NCBI GenBank assembly: GCA_964247295.1
Contig: CAXTTV010000155.1
Location: 1 to 11,528 of the forward strand
Length of the DNA stretch: 11,528 nt
Direction: 5' to 3'
Origin: CAXTTV01 sp964247295
GTDB taxonomy: Bacteria > Chloroflexota > Ktedonobacteria > Ktedonobacterales > Ktedonobacteraceae
The notes beneath the pieces were generated by a model. It was not told where the DNA came from. It saw only the letters and a list, made by a program, of their open reading frames with translations, and did no database searches. The position numbers and the translations under genes were made by a program. Position 1 is the stretch's first letter; each line of letters starts with the position of its first letter. This document shows, one piece after another, positions 5,322 to 11,528 of this stretch.

Positions 5322-6968
5322 TCATTCAGATGTCTGGCATGGCAGGCGCACAATAAAGGTGCTCCCCTGACCCTCACGGCTATCAACGGAGATGCTCCCC
5401 CCATGCTGGTCGATAATCTCGGAGGCGCTCGCTAATCCAACTCCCACACCCGGTACGATGTTAACGGCGTTTCCCGCACGATAGAAGGGCTCAAAAATGG
5501 CCGTCTGCTCTTCTAACGGGATGCCTATCCCCTGATCTTGAATACGCACAACAGCCAGAGATCTACCATCACCCTCCTCTAAAGCTACGTTTACGGTCAC
5601 CGTTCCACCTTTATAACTATATTTAATGGCGTTGATAATAAGATTGCTAAAGACGCGGTCTAACCGAATACGATCCCCCTGTACAAAAAGTTCCTTCTCA
5701 GGCGTTTGTAAGATGATGGTGTGCTGCTTTGTTGTCTCTTGCTGCTCTATACAAATCTGCTGAATTAAGGAGACGAGTGGCATCAAGCGCATCTCTAACT
5801 CAAGATGCTGGCCGGCCTGTAGTCTGGCAATGTCCAACAATCCTTCCACCATAACCATCATTTTGGTGGTCGCGGTTTCCATGGTTTCTAACCGTTTCTC
5901 TGACCAGTCTAGCTCTAACTGCTCCCAACGCTTGAGCCGACGCTTCAATAACTGGACGTTGGCGCGCATGACGGTTAACGGCGTTTTAAGATCATGCGAA
6001 ACGGTGGAGAGAAAATCATTGCGCACTTGCAATGCGCTCTCTGCGTCATAGCGAGCCTGCTCAGTTAAGGCCAATAACCTTATGCGCTCCTCTTCCGCCT
6101 GCTTCCTCTCATTAATCGGCTGATAGTAGACAGAGAGCCCATCCTGCGTAGGATAGGCGTGGACATCAAACCAGGTCTCCAGTGGTGCATAATACGCTTC
6201 AAATGTGACACTGACCTGCTGCTCTACCGCCAGACGATACTGCTGCTCAAAAAGTGAACCAACGACTGCGGGAAACTCTACCCAGACGCTCCGGCCTAAG
6301 AGATCCTCTTTTTTTCGTTGCAGGACGATCTCGCTCTGAGCATTCACATAGACGAAGCGCCAATCTTGATCAAGAGAAAAAAAGGCGTCGGTAATGCTTT
6401 CAAGGATCGCCGTTACCTGATGCTTGGCGGCCTCCGCTTCTATAAAAGCCTTTTGCTCGGCATTGAGGAAACGATCTCTGGCCTCTTCAGCCTGCTTTTG
6501 CGCCGTGATGTCTTGAAAGTAAATTGCCAATCCATCTGAAATTGGATAAACATTAATATCAAACCAGGTGTGATACGGCTGATAGAAAAATTCAAAGGCA
6601 ACTGGTTTCTGCTGGCGCATCGCTAGATGAAACTGCTGATCATACACGGAGCCAATCAGATCAGGAAATTCTTCCCAGAGGACTTTGCCCGGCAGTGTTC
6701 CTATCGGCCTGCCTGTCGCGATCTGAGCTGCCGAATTCAAATACGTGTAACGCCACTGCTCATCTAATAACAAAAGCCCATCTGGCATCTTCTCTAAAAC
6801 CTGTATCAGGCGATTTTGCACTGCTTCCGCGTCACGTATAGCTCGTTTGGCCGCGTCAAGTGCCTGACGATCTGCTTCCTGCTGCTGTTCTAATTCACGA
6901 ATACGAGCGCGCAGAAGCTCCATTTCCTTATCGGGAGAAACACTTAAGGGTTTTTCGCTGTTCGTCAT
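5322..6968 (-). CDS. soluble PAS-PAS sensor histidine kinase
   Basis: Two-component sensor kinase that autophosphorylates and passes phosphate to a response regulator, which is not encoded here. Order: N-terminal coiled coil (about 15-60), PAS-1 (about 55-158), PAS-2 (about 185-290), a short coiled coil, HisKA with phospho-acceptor H325 in STVSHDLKTPL, then HATPase_c. HATPase_c has an N box (N442, N446), G1 DQGIG (478-482), F box FEPF (492-495) and G2 GVGVGLA (507-513). There is no membrane segment, so it should sense a cytoplasmic cue or a ligand in PAS. The two PAS domains are clearly duplicated: both have L-D-x-x-W-R near the start, W-x-E-F-P-x-x-x-G-S in the middle, and T-W-F-D followed by Y-P-x-x-D-G-L near the end. 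The ATG at 6968 has a poor ribosome site; M16 (6923) has GGAA too close to it, so 6968 is kept. It is an orphan kinase. Confidence 0.93.
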   Translation of the reverse strand: MTNSEKPLSVSPDKEMELLRARIRELEQQQEADRQALDAAKRAIRDAEAVQNRLIQVLEKMPDGLLLLDEQWRYTYLNSAAQIATGRPIGTLPGKVLWEEFPDLIGSVYDQQFHLAMRQQKPVAFEFFYQPYHTWFDINVYPISDGLAIYFQDITAQKQAEEARDRFLNAEQKAFIEAEAAKHQVTAILESITDAFFSLDQDWRFVYVNAQSEIVLQRKKEDLLGRSVWVEFPAVVGSLFEQQYRLAVEQQVSVTFEAYYAPLETWFDVHAYPTQDGLSVYYQPINERKQAEEERIRLLALTEQARYDAESALQVRNDFLSTVSHDLKTPLTVMRANVQLLKRRLKRWEQLELDWSEKRLETMETATTKMMVMVEGLLDIARLQAGQHLELEMRLMPLVSLIQQICIEQQETTKQHTIILQTPEKELFVQGDRIRLDRVFSNLIINAIKYSYKGGTVTVNVALEEGDGRSLAVVRIQDQGIGIPLEEQTAIFEPFYRAGNAVNIVPGVGVGLASASEIIDQHGGSISVDSREGQGSTFIVRLPCQTSE

Positions 6969-7574
6969 ATTTGGGAACCACTACGACCTGTTATCTTTTC
7001 TTACTCAGAAAATTTGCTAATCTCTTATAAGAAAGCCACTGGATAAACCACTACCGATTTTACTCAGACTACTTTACCATATTCGCTTTCATTGAACAAA
7101 CTCTGTCCCTTAAACAGCCAGAATCTCTCCTCAGAAAATAAAAATCACCGACTCTGCACCATCAGACAACTGGCTACTTTACCGAAATACTTACCGTCCA
7201 CCGCCTGAAGGAGCTTTTTTTTCTACCACTACAAAAAAATGAACTGCACCCTCGACTTTTCCACTTTTCCAGTGCGTATTGACAGAAACAGCTCTTGTGG
7301 AAATGATACTTTTCTTTGCTCAATTGTTTTGTTACAATCCCTTTTGTACATTCAAAAAAGTGTTACCCATCCAGTCATTTCTACGCATCTATTATTATAG
7401 ATGGCTGTATCTGTTCCGAAGAATTACGTACTAAGCTTTAGAAATTTATCTGTACAATAGATAAGAAGCCTGCTCCTTATATACAGGCATATACGTTTGG
7501 TACTACCAATTAAGTATATGTTTCTGAAAAAAATGTGAGATCCTTAAAAGAGGTGTAGTAGAAGAGGTGTATAC
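6969..7574. promoter_or_regulatory. 606-bp divergent intergenic region with repeats and hairpins
   Basis: No gene is supported here. It lies between two divergently transcribed genes and must hold both promoters. The 8-mer ACCACTAC occurs at 6977-6984, 7047-7054 and 7225-7232. The 10-mer CTACTTTACC occurs at 7069-7078 and 7174-7183. Perfect inverted repeats are CATCTAT/ATAGATG (7386-7392/7397-7403) and TTATCT/AGATAA (7446-7451/7459-7464). A consensus -35 TTGACA sits at 7279-7284, but the best -10-like hexamer, GATACT (7305-7310), is 20 bases away. These could be operators, but no regulator can be named. Confidence 0.45.
7324..7352 (+). promoter_or_regulatory. possible promoter for the YceI-family gene
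   Basis: TTGTTT (7324-7329), a 17-base spacer and TACATT (7347-7352) resemble a primary-sigma promoter. Both hexamers are imperfect, and the site is about 220 bases from the start codon, so this is a weak prediction. Confidence 0.25.
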
Positions 7575-8102
7575 GTGCTTTATGATATTGATCCTTTACA
7601 TAGTATAATAGAGTTTACGGTTCGCCATTTGAATATTAGTCTCGTCAAAGGACGCTTCTCTGATGCTCATGGCACGATCGATCTGGACCCTCAATACCCC
7701 GAACGCTCTTCAGTTCATGCCTGGGTTAATGCCGATAGTATTTATACCGGTTCCACGCGCCGCGATGCCCATCTGCGATCTGCGGATTTTTTTGATGTTG
7801 CACGCTTCCCTACAATGGAGTTCCAAAGTAACGATTTCAGGCTACTCGACCGCTCTCATGGCCTCCTTTCTGGAAATCTTCTGATGCATGGGGTCACACA
7901 GCCAGTGACTTTTCAGGTCACTTACACAGGAATTAGCCGAGATCCATTAACGAACGCCTGGAGAATTGGCCTCCAGGCTGTAACAACCGTTGACCGCCGA
8001 AATTTCAAAATCAGCTTTTCACAATTTCTCAATGAAGGCATCGCTTTAATCGGAAATGAAACACGGATTCAGATTAATCTAGAGGCAATCCAGATACTTT
8101 GA
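7575..8102 (+). CDS. YceI-family lipid-binding protein, cytoplasmic form
   Basis: YceI-like proteins form a lipocalin-like beta barrel that binds polyisoprenoids or other long-chain amphiphiles. The 175 residues are essentially one domain. The N-terminus has the typical Y-D-I-D-P-x-H-S-x-I-E-F-x-V-R-H-L pattern (3-19), then G-R-F (26-28), and the middle has the usual LRSADFFDVARFPTMEF block (67-83). The C-terminal half carries G-x-L-x-M-H-G-V-T (98-106). There is no signal peptide, unlike the periplasmic Escherichia coli protein, so it is probably cytoplasmic. The start is GTG at 7575, with GAGG (7564-7567) 7 bases upstream; the nearby ATG at 7582 is out of frame. An identical AAGAGGTGTA precedes it at 7548-7557. 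The gene is monocistronic, with a strong terminator after it. Confidence 0.92.
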   Translation: MLYDIDPLHSIIEFTVRHLNISLVKGRFSDAHGTIDLDPQYPERSSVHAWVNADSIYTGSTRRDAHLRSADFFDVARFPTMEFQSNDFRLLDRSHGLLSGNLLMHGVTQPVTFQVTYTGISRDPLTNAWRIGLQAVTTVDRRNFKISFSQFLNEGIALIGNETRIQINLEAIQIL

Positions 8103-8129
8103 TAAATGAAATGGCTCTATAAATAGGAA

Positions 8130-8165
8130 CCATATACCTGATACTTCAAATTATCAGGTATATGG
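8130..8165. terminator. bidirectional terminator between convergent genes
   Basis: A perfect 14-bp stem (CCATATACCTGATA at 8130-8143 with 8152-8165) and an 8-base loop lie 27 bases after the YceI stop. The + strand continues with a T-rich stretch. The neighbouring gene converges on it from the other side, so it may serve both, although it is about 75 bases from that gene's stop. Confidence 0.75.
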
Positions 8166-8238
8166 CTTTACTCCTTCCTTAAAGCCTGTCTTTTTCAAGA
8201 ACGAACAGACTCGGCTTTGTTGGCACTACTCTTGCTTG

Positions 8239-9330
8239 TCAGGATAATCGATCTGATGAGGCCTTTTTAGGTTCCGATGAGGATGAATATTGCTGTACCT
8301 TTGAGACCGGGTTTGGCTGAGTACCCCTTGCTGAGGAACGGGAGGAGATCAACATGAGCTGTTCTATAATCAGGTCTATGGCTGTTCCTGTCTTTGCCGG
8401 CCACGACGGAGTCTGGCCAGATTTGGCATCCCCTATCGCATCCACTAAACGCTGCGCTTCTAGACGCGTACGCTGTAATTCGTTCATTGCTTCATCAGAG
8501 ATCTGATGATCCCTCTCTAAACGCATCAGGAGATTGTTCAAAGAATAGGAGACATCCCAAAGTACGTTCCCTTGTGGAACGTTCGCCCGAACTTTATAGT
8601 TCCCTCTTCTGATCTGTGAATGTATTTCCATGAGCTGATGCGCTGAAACCTCTAGCTGACGACGCTCCGCCATAATATGTTCCAGCTTCGCCATGTCCTC
8701 TACTCGATCTGCTCTGGCGATCGCTTCGTCTGTGGAAAGGAGCTGGATGTAACTTAGTAGACAAAGACCTACCTGTATCACGATGGGCCTTACAAAAACT
8801 ACTCCCAACCCATTCCAGAGCTTGATCAAAACCTCTAGACTCGCCGCGTGCCGAAGCAAATAAAAATCGCCCAGAATAAAGGCGATGTGCAAAAACATAA
8901 ATCCCCAAACGAAACGACGCGATAACAGCATTCCCGCTATCACTAATGGGATTGCGAATAGATCAAACGTGGGCAACCAACCAGACTCAATACCCCCTGG
9001 CGCTGCGATTAATGCTCCCTCAATCACACATTCTATGCTCAAAATAAGTAAAAGGGCGGCCAGATGCTGCTGACCAAAACGATTCAGTACCAGGGTCATG
9101 ACCGAGGTGAGCATAATGATAATGACTGCTAGTGCTGTTACGATATCTTTCACGAGTGGAATAAAAAAAAGAGGAGCAATCAAAATGAAGGGGGCAATAA
9201 TACTTGTCAACATGGCACGCCGCATCCGTTCACGCTGCTGACGATCCAACAATGTAGCGTACTGCTGCGCACTAACCGGGGCTGTAAGTCGAAACCACCA
9301 CGTAAAGTTGGAATAAGGGCTATCAGCCAT
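8239..9330 (-). CDS. six-helix membrane protein with HAMP-like tail, function unknown
   Basis: I do not recognise a named family. Hydrophobic segments lie at about 41-60, 62-84, 89-110, 122-138, 141-160 and 174-198. They are preceded by a basic, Arg-rich cytoplasmic stretch (29-39) and followed by a charged helical region (about 200-235) that probably forms a coiled coil. Residues 236-275 look HAMP-like: I-R-R-G-N-Y-K-V-R-A, then V-L-W-D-V-S-Y-S-L-N-N-L-L-M-R-L. The rest is a second helix (276-300) and a Ser/Pro/Lys-rich disordered end (335-363). This layout suits a membrane receptor that signals through HAMP and coiled coil, yet no kinase, cyclase or methyl-accepting output domain is present. 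The start has a good site, AAGGAA 7 bases before ATG. It is not obviously in an operon. Confidence 0.8.
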   Translation of the reverse strand: MADSPYSNFTWWFRLTAPVSAQQYATLLDRQQRERMRRAMLTSIIAPFILIAPLFFIPLVKDIVTALAVIIIMLTSVMTLVLNRFGQQHLAALLLILSIECVIEGALIAAPGGIESGWLPTFDLFAIPLVIAGMLLSRRFVWGFMFLHIAFILGDFYLLRHAASLEVLIKLWNGLGVVFVRPIVIQVGLCLLSYIQLLSTDEAIARADRVEDMAKLEHIMAERRQLEVSAHQLMEIHSQIRRGNYKVRANVPQGNVLWDVSYSLNNLLMRLERDHQISDEAMNELQRTRLEAQRLVDAIGDAKSGQTPSWPAKTGTAIDLIIEQLMLISSRSSARGTQPNPVSKVQQYSSSSEPKKASSDRLS

Positions 9331-9601
9331 GATATGTTTCCTTATGAGAAATACTGAAAATCATTTAATCGACTGAGTTATTTTCAAACCTTGCGTTTAT
9401 ACTTAAAGCAATGGAATTTCTTCACTCTCTCTACGTACTGCGCCTTTCCTATCCCGAAAATCATGAAAAATAGTGATGTTACTACACGAATATCGCTCTG
9501 ATAATCCGCTGGAAAATAGGTAAGATAAGAAGACATACAGCAAAGATATGGAGAAAGGTATAAATCACTTAGTAAAGATTGTTGCCTTTATGTTATTTAG
9601 G

Positions 9602-9630
9602 AGCATATAAAATAAGGGCGTCAATGTCAA
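9602..9630 (-). promoter_or_regulatory. possible promoter for the six-helix membrane protein gene
   Basis: On the - strand TTGACA (9630-9625), a 17-base spacer and TATGCT (9607-9602) give a good -35, ideal spacing and a fair -10. The predicted start lies about 265 bases before the ATG at 9330, implying a long leader if it is real. Confidence 0.4.
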
Positions 9631-9699
9631 TAATATAGTTATATTAGCCTATATATACAAGAAAAACCTCCTAAAGATTCACTAATTTACTTACAAACA

Positions 9700-9726
9700 A
9701 TAGGTATTTTTACATTTTATGCCTAT
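9700..9726 (-). terminator. weak hairpin after the antiporter gene
   Basis: ATAGGTAT (9700-9707) pairs with ATGCCTAT (9719-9726), with one mismatch in eight, around an 11-base loop, about 28 bases beyond the antiporter stop. The stem is AT-rich and no clean T run follows, so this is only a candidate. Confidence 0.35.
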
Positions 9727-9754
9727 AATAAAGATGCGCCTATACCCTTAAATC

Positions 9755-11338
9755 TTAGCGTTCTACTACCCATCTCTGCTCTTCAAGGTCAATCTCATGC
9801 TCAATTGTATGCAGCACTTCATCGTTGATCTCTCCCCGGTTTCGTAACTGGATGATCGCTTTTCGCTCAGCACCCAATGCTTCCCTTCTAATATGTTGAT
9901 ATGTGATAAAATTGGTTTTCTTGTCCTCGCTCAGTCCCTGGTTTAACAACTGGAGCCGGTGTTGGTAATGCCCTCGTAAATCATTCATTCCGTCTTGCAG
10001 TTCCGGGTTCTCTGGATTTAACTCATCTATGCGTTCAATCGCGGCTCTCGCTGCCATTTCACGGGCCAATCTGGTCTCACGCGTTCGCTCTCCATCATCT
10101 GAAAGACGCAATATATGAATTAATGCGGGCAAACTGAGCCCCTGGATTACGAGCGTCGCTAAAATTACTGCGAAGGTGAGAAAGATAATGAGATCTCTAC
10201 CAGGAAAGGGCACTCCATGACTGGTGATGGTCGGTAGGGCCAGGGCTGCCGCCAGCGAAACAACTCCACGCATCCCCGTCCACGATACAACCACGACGTT
10301 GCGCCATCCAGGGAAGGGATCATTATGGCGCAATTGGGGGTTAAGCCATCTTGGAAGATAGGTCGCGGGAAATACCCACAAGATCCGTACAAGGATAACA
10401 GCGAAACTTACGATAAAAGCATACCAGAGCAATACTACTGGCGATGTGTTGGCTAGCGCGGACAAAATGCTCGGCAATTGCAGTCCTATCAAAATAAACA
10501 CAAAATTGTTTAGCAAAAATATGACGATGTTCCAGGCTGAGGTGATCTGCAAACGGGTGTTGGGAGAGAACAGGTTGGTGCTCCTCCATGTCAGATACAG
10601 CCCCGCCGTTACGACGGCTAACACTGCCGATACGTTCAGAGCTTCTGCTGGTAGATAGGCCGCGAATGGCGTTAATAGGGTGATGACCATTTCAGTTGAA
10701 GGATCATCTAGATGATGATGGACCCAGGCCGCTACTATCCCTACCAACAACCCGATGGCAATGCCACCCAAACTTACAATGACAAACTGGATACTTACCT
10801 CTGCTAGTAAGAAGGTTCCAGCGACTACTGCTACGACGGCAAAGCGATACGCGACCAACCCTGTGGCATCATTCACAAGGCTCTCCCCTTCAACAACGGT
10901 GACAATCCTCCGGGGAACCCCCAAACGTTGCGCAATCGCGGTGGCTGCGATGGCGTCGGTCGGGGAGATAATCGCTCCAAATACAAACGAGGCCGGCAAA
11001 GACAAACCGGTTACAATGTGCACTACAAGTGCGATGACAATGGTGGTTATTAAAACCAGACCAATCGCTAACAGTGATATCGGTCGCAGGTTGGCTCGAA
11101 AATCTCGCCAGGAGGTTGACCAGGCCGATGAGTACAAAAGCAAGGGCAGAAAAAGCAGCAAAATCAGGTTCGGGTCCAGGGCGATTCGTGGCAAACCTGG
11201 GACAAATCCCAGCACTAATCCAGCTAAAACAAGGAGGATAGAGGAGGGAAGATTCAGGCGCTGGGCCAGTATCGCGAGAGCCGCGAATGCTATAAATAAA
11301 ATAAAGATGACTCCAACAAGTTCTTCTACACTCGACAT
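9755..11338 (-). CDS. CPA1-family Na+(K+)/H+ antiporter
   Basis: Cation/proton exchanger of the inner membrane (Na_H_Exchanger fold, NhaP/YjcE-like) that trades cytoplasmic Na+ or K+ for protons in pH and salt control. The 527 residues hold about 12 hydrophobic helices up to about residue 415, then a charged cytoplasmic tail (about 420-527). Hallmarks are SPTDAIAATA (125-134, D128) and GESLVNDATGLV (151-162), whose N156-D157 pair is typical of electroneutral CPA1 exchangers. The ATG at 11338 is chosen because it starts the hydrophobic N-terminus and has AAAAGGA 10 bases upstream. A longer frame reaches back to a GTG at 11413, but it adds 25 polar residues and overlaps the preceding kinase stop. 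It lies 71 bases downstream of that kinase gene on the same strand, so the pair is probably co-transcribed. The ion specificity cannot be read from the sequence. Confidence 0.93.
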   Translation of the reverse strand: MSSVEELVGVIFILFIAFAALAILAQRLNLPSSILLVLAGLVLGFVPGLPRIALDPNLILLLFLPLLLYSSAWSTSWRDFRANLRPISLLAIGLVLITTIVIALVVHIVTGLSLPASFVFGAIISPTDAIAATAIAQRLGVPRRIVTVVEGESLVNDATGLVAYRFAVVAVVAGTFLLAEVSIQFVIVSLGGIAIGLLVGIVAAWVHHHLDDPSTEMVITLLTPFAAYLPAEALNVSAVLAVVTAGLYLTWRSTNLFSPNTRLQITSAWNIVIFLLNNFVFILIGLQLPSILSALANTSPVVLLWYAFIVSFAVILVRILWVFPATYLPRWLNPQLRHNDPFPGWRNVVVVSWTGMRGVVSLAAALALPTITSHGVPFPGRDLIIFLTFAVILATLVIQGLSLPALIHILRLSDDGERTRETRLAREMAARAAIERIDELNPENPELQDGMNDLRGHYQHRLQLLNQGLSEDKKTNFITYQHIRREALGAERKAIIQLRNRGEINDEVLHTIEHEIDLEEQRWVVER

Positions 11339-11409
11339 GATACTATTTTCCTTTTTCTTTTGAGAAGTTTTTAAAGCTTGTCTCGGGTCATCTTTGTTGC
11401 ATCTATACT

Positions 11410-11528
11410 TCACTGTTTCTGCAATGGTGCCTCAGCTATGCTCTCCGATACCTTCTTCTGCACCTTCACTTGTTGATTTTGCGCGAGTGGTAGTAGGACG
11501 GTAACGGTTGTCCCCTGGTTCGGTATAC
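11410..11528 (-). CDS. C-terminal end of a sensor histidine kinase (partial)
   Basis: The - strand frame ending in TGA at 11412-11410 encodes 38 residues to the window edge. They begin IPNQGTTVTVLLPLAQ, the usual closing strand of a HATPase_c domain (G-T-T/S-x-x-V-x-L-P), then a hydrophilic tail ending PLQKQ. The gene starts outside the window. Its position 71 bases upstream of the antiporter suggests a sensor kinase sharing a transcript with a cation/proton exchanger. Confidence 0.7.
   Translation of the reverse strand, partial: IPNQGTTVTVLLPLAQNQQVKVQKKVSESIAEAPLQKQ

Larger units (their letters stand above)
9331..9754 (-). promoter_or_regulatory. 424-bp AT-rich intergenic region
   Basis: No gene is supported. 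The region separates two genes read in the same direction and probably holds the promoter of the six-helix membrane protein. It contains an isolated AGGAGG on the - strand (around 9673-9668) followed only by TTG and two codons before TAG, so it serves no real gene. A self-complementary AATATAACTATATT also lies just ahead of the -35-like site. Confidence 0.45.

Noticed and set aside
10755..11363. + strand frame of 202 codons opposite the antiporter
   Set aside because: A low-complexity Ala/Thr/Asn/Ile-rich shadow of the membrane helices encoded on the - strand.
11339..11413. GTG-initiated extension of the antiporter
   Set aside because: It adds a polar stretch before the first helix, overlaps the preceding kinase stop, and lacks the ribosome site seen at 11338.

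Overview
The window looks like a chromosomal piece from a Ktedonobacteria-like member of the Chloroflexota, with Ktedonobacter as the best guess. This is an inference from gene style: a large soluble PAS sensor kinase, a kinase/antiporter pair, roomy AT-rich intergenic gaps, and an IscB-carrying IS200/IS605 element. From memory, Ktedonobacter racemifer carries many IscB loci. There is no rRNA, tRNA or CRISPR array, so taxonomy cannot be fixed from this sequence alone.

Layout. 1-1955: a structured leader, a DEAD-box RNA helicase on the + strand (265-1893), and its hairpin terminator ending in a T tract. 1956-3939: an IS200/IS605-type element read on the - strand. It encodes an IscB nuclease (3621-2356) broken by one in-frame TAG, an apparently intact Y1/HUH transposase TnpA (2407-2012), a strongly structured noncoding stretch upstream of iscB that I interpret as the omega-RNA, and a terminal hairpin at the tnpA side. 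3940-4152: a gap with a 15-bp inverted-repeat pair. 4153-5067 (-): a membrane-anchored LssY C-terminal-domain protein. 5322-6968 (-): an orphan PAS-PAS histidine kinase. 6969-7574: a 606-bp divergent intergenic region. 7575-8102 (+): a YceI-family lipid-binding protein. 8239-9330 (-): an unrecognised six-helix membrane protein with a HAMP-like cytoplasmic tail. 9755-11338 (-): a CPA1-type Na+/H+ antiporter. 11410-11528 (-): the last 38 codons of a histidine kinase, probably co-transcribed with the antiporter.

The most interesting object is the IscB element, a known class of RNA-guided transposon nuclease related to the ancestor of Cas9. The sequence allows its ends to be reconstructed. The 7-mer TTTATTG occurs at both ends. 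The base order predicts an omega-RNA guide taken from the flank at 3940-3955, and a 3' TAM of ATAAA directly across the opposite end. TnpA and the RNA scaffold look intact, while the nuclease carries a single amber stop that removes the RuvC-III residues and the C-terminal domain. That suggests recent inactivation, or readthrough if suppression occurs. The other genes are ordinary sensing, envelope and ion-homeostasis functions with no obvious joint pathway.
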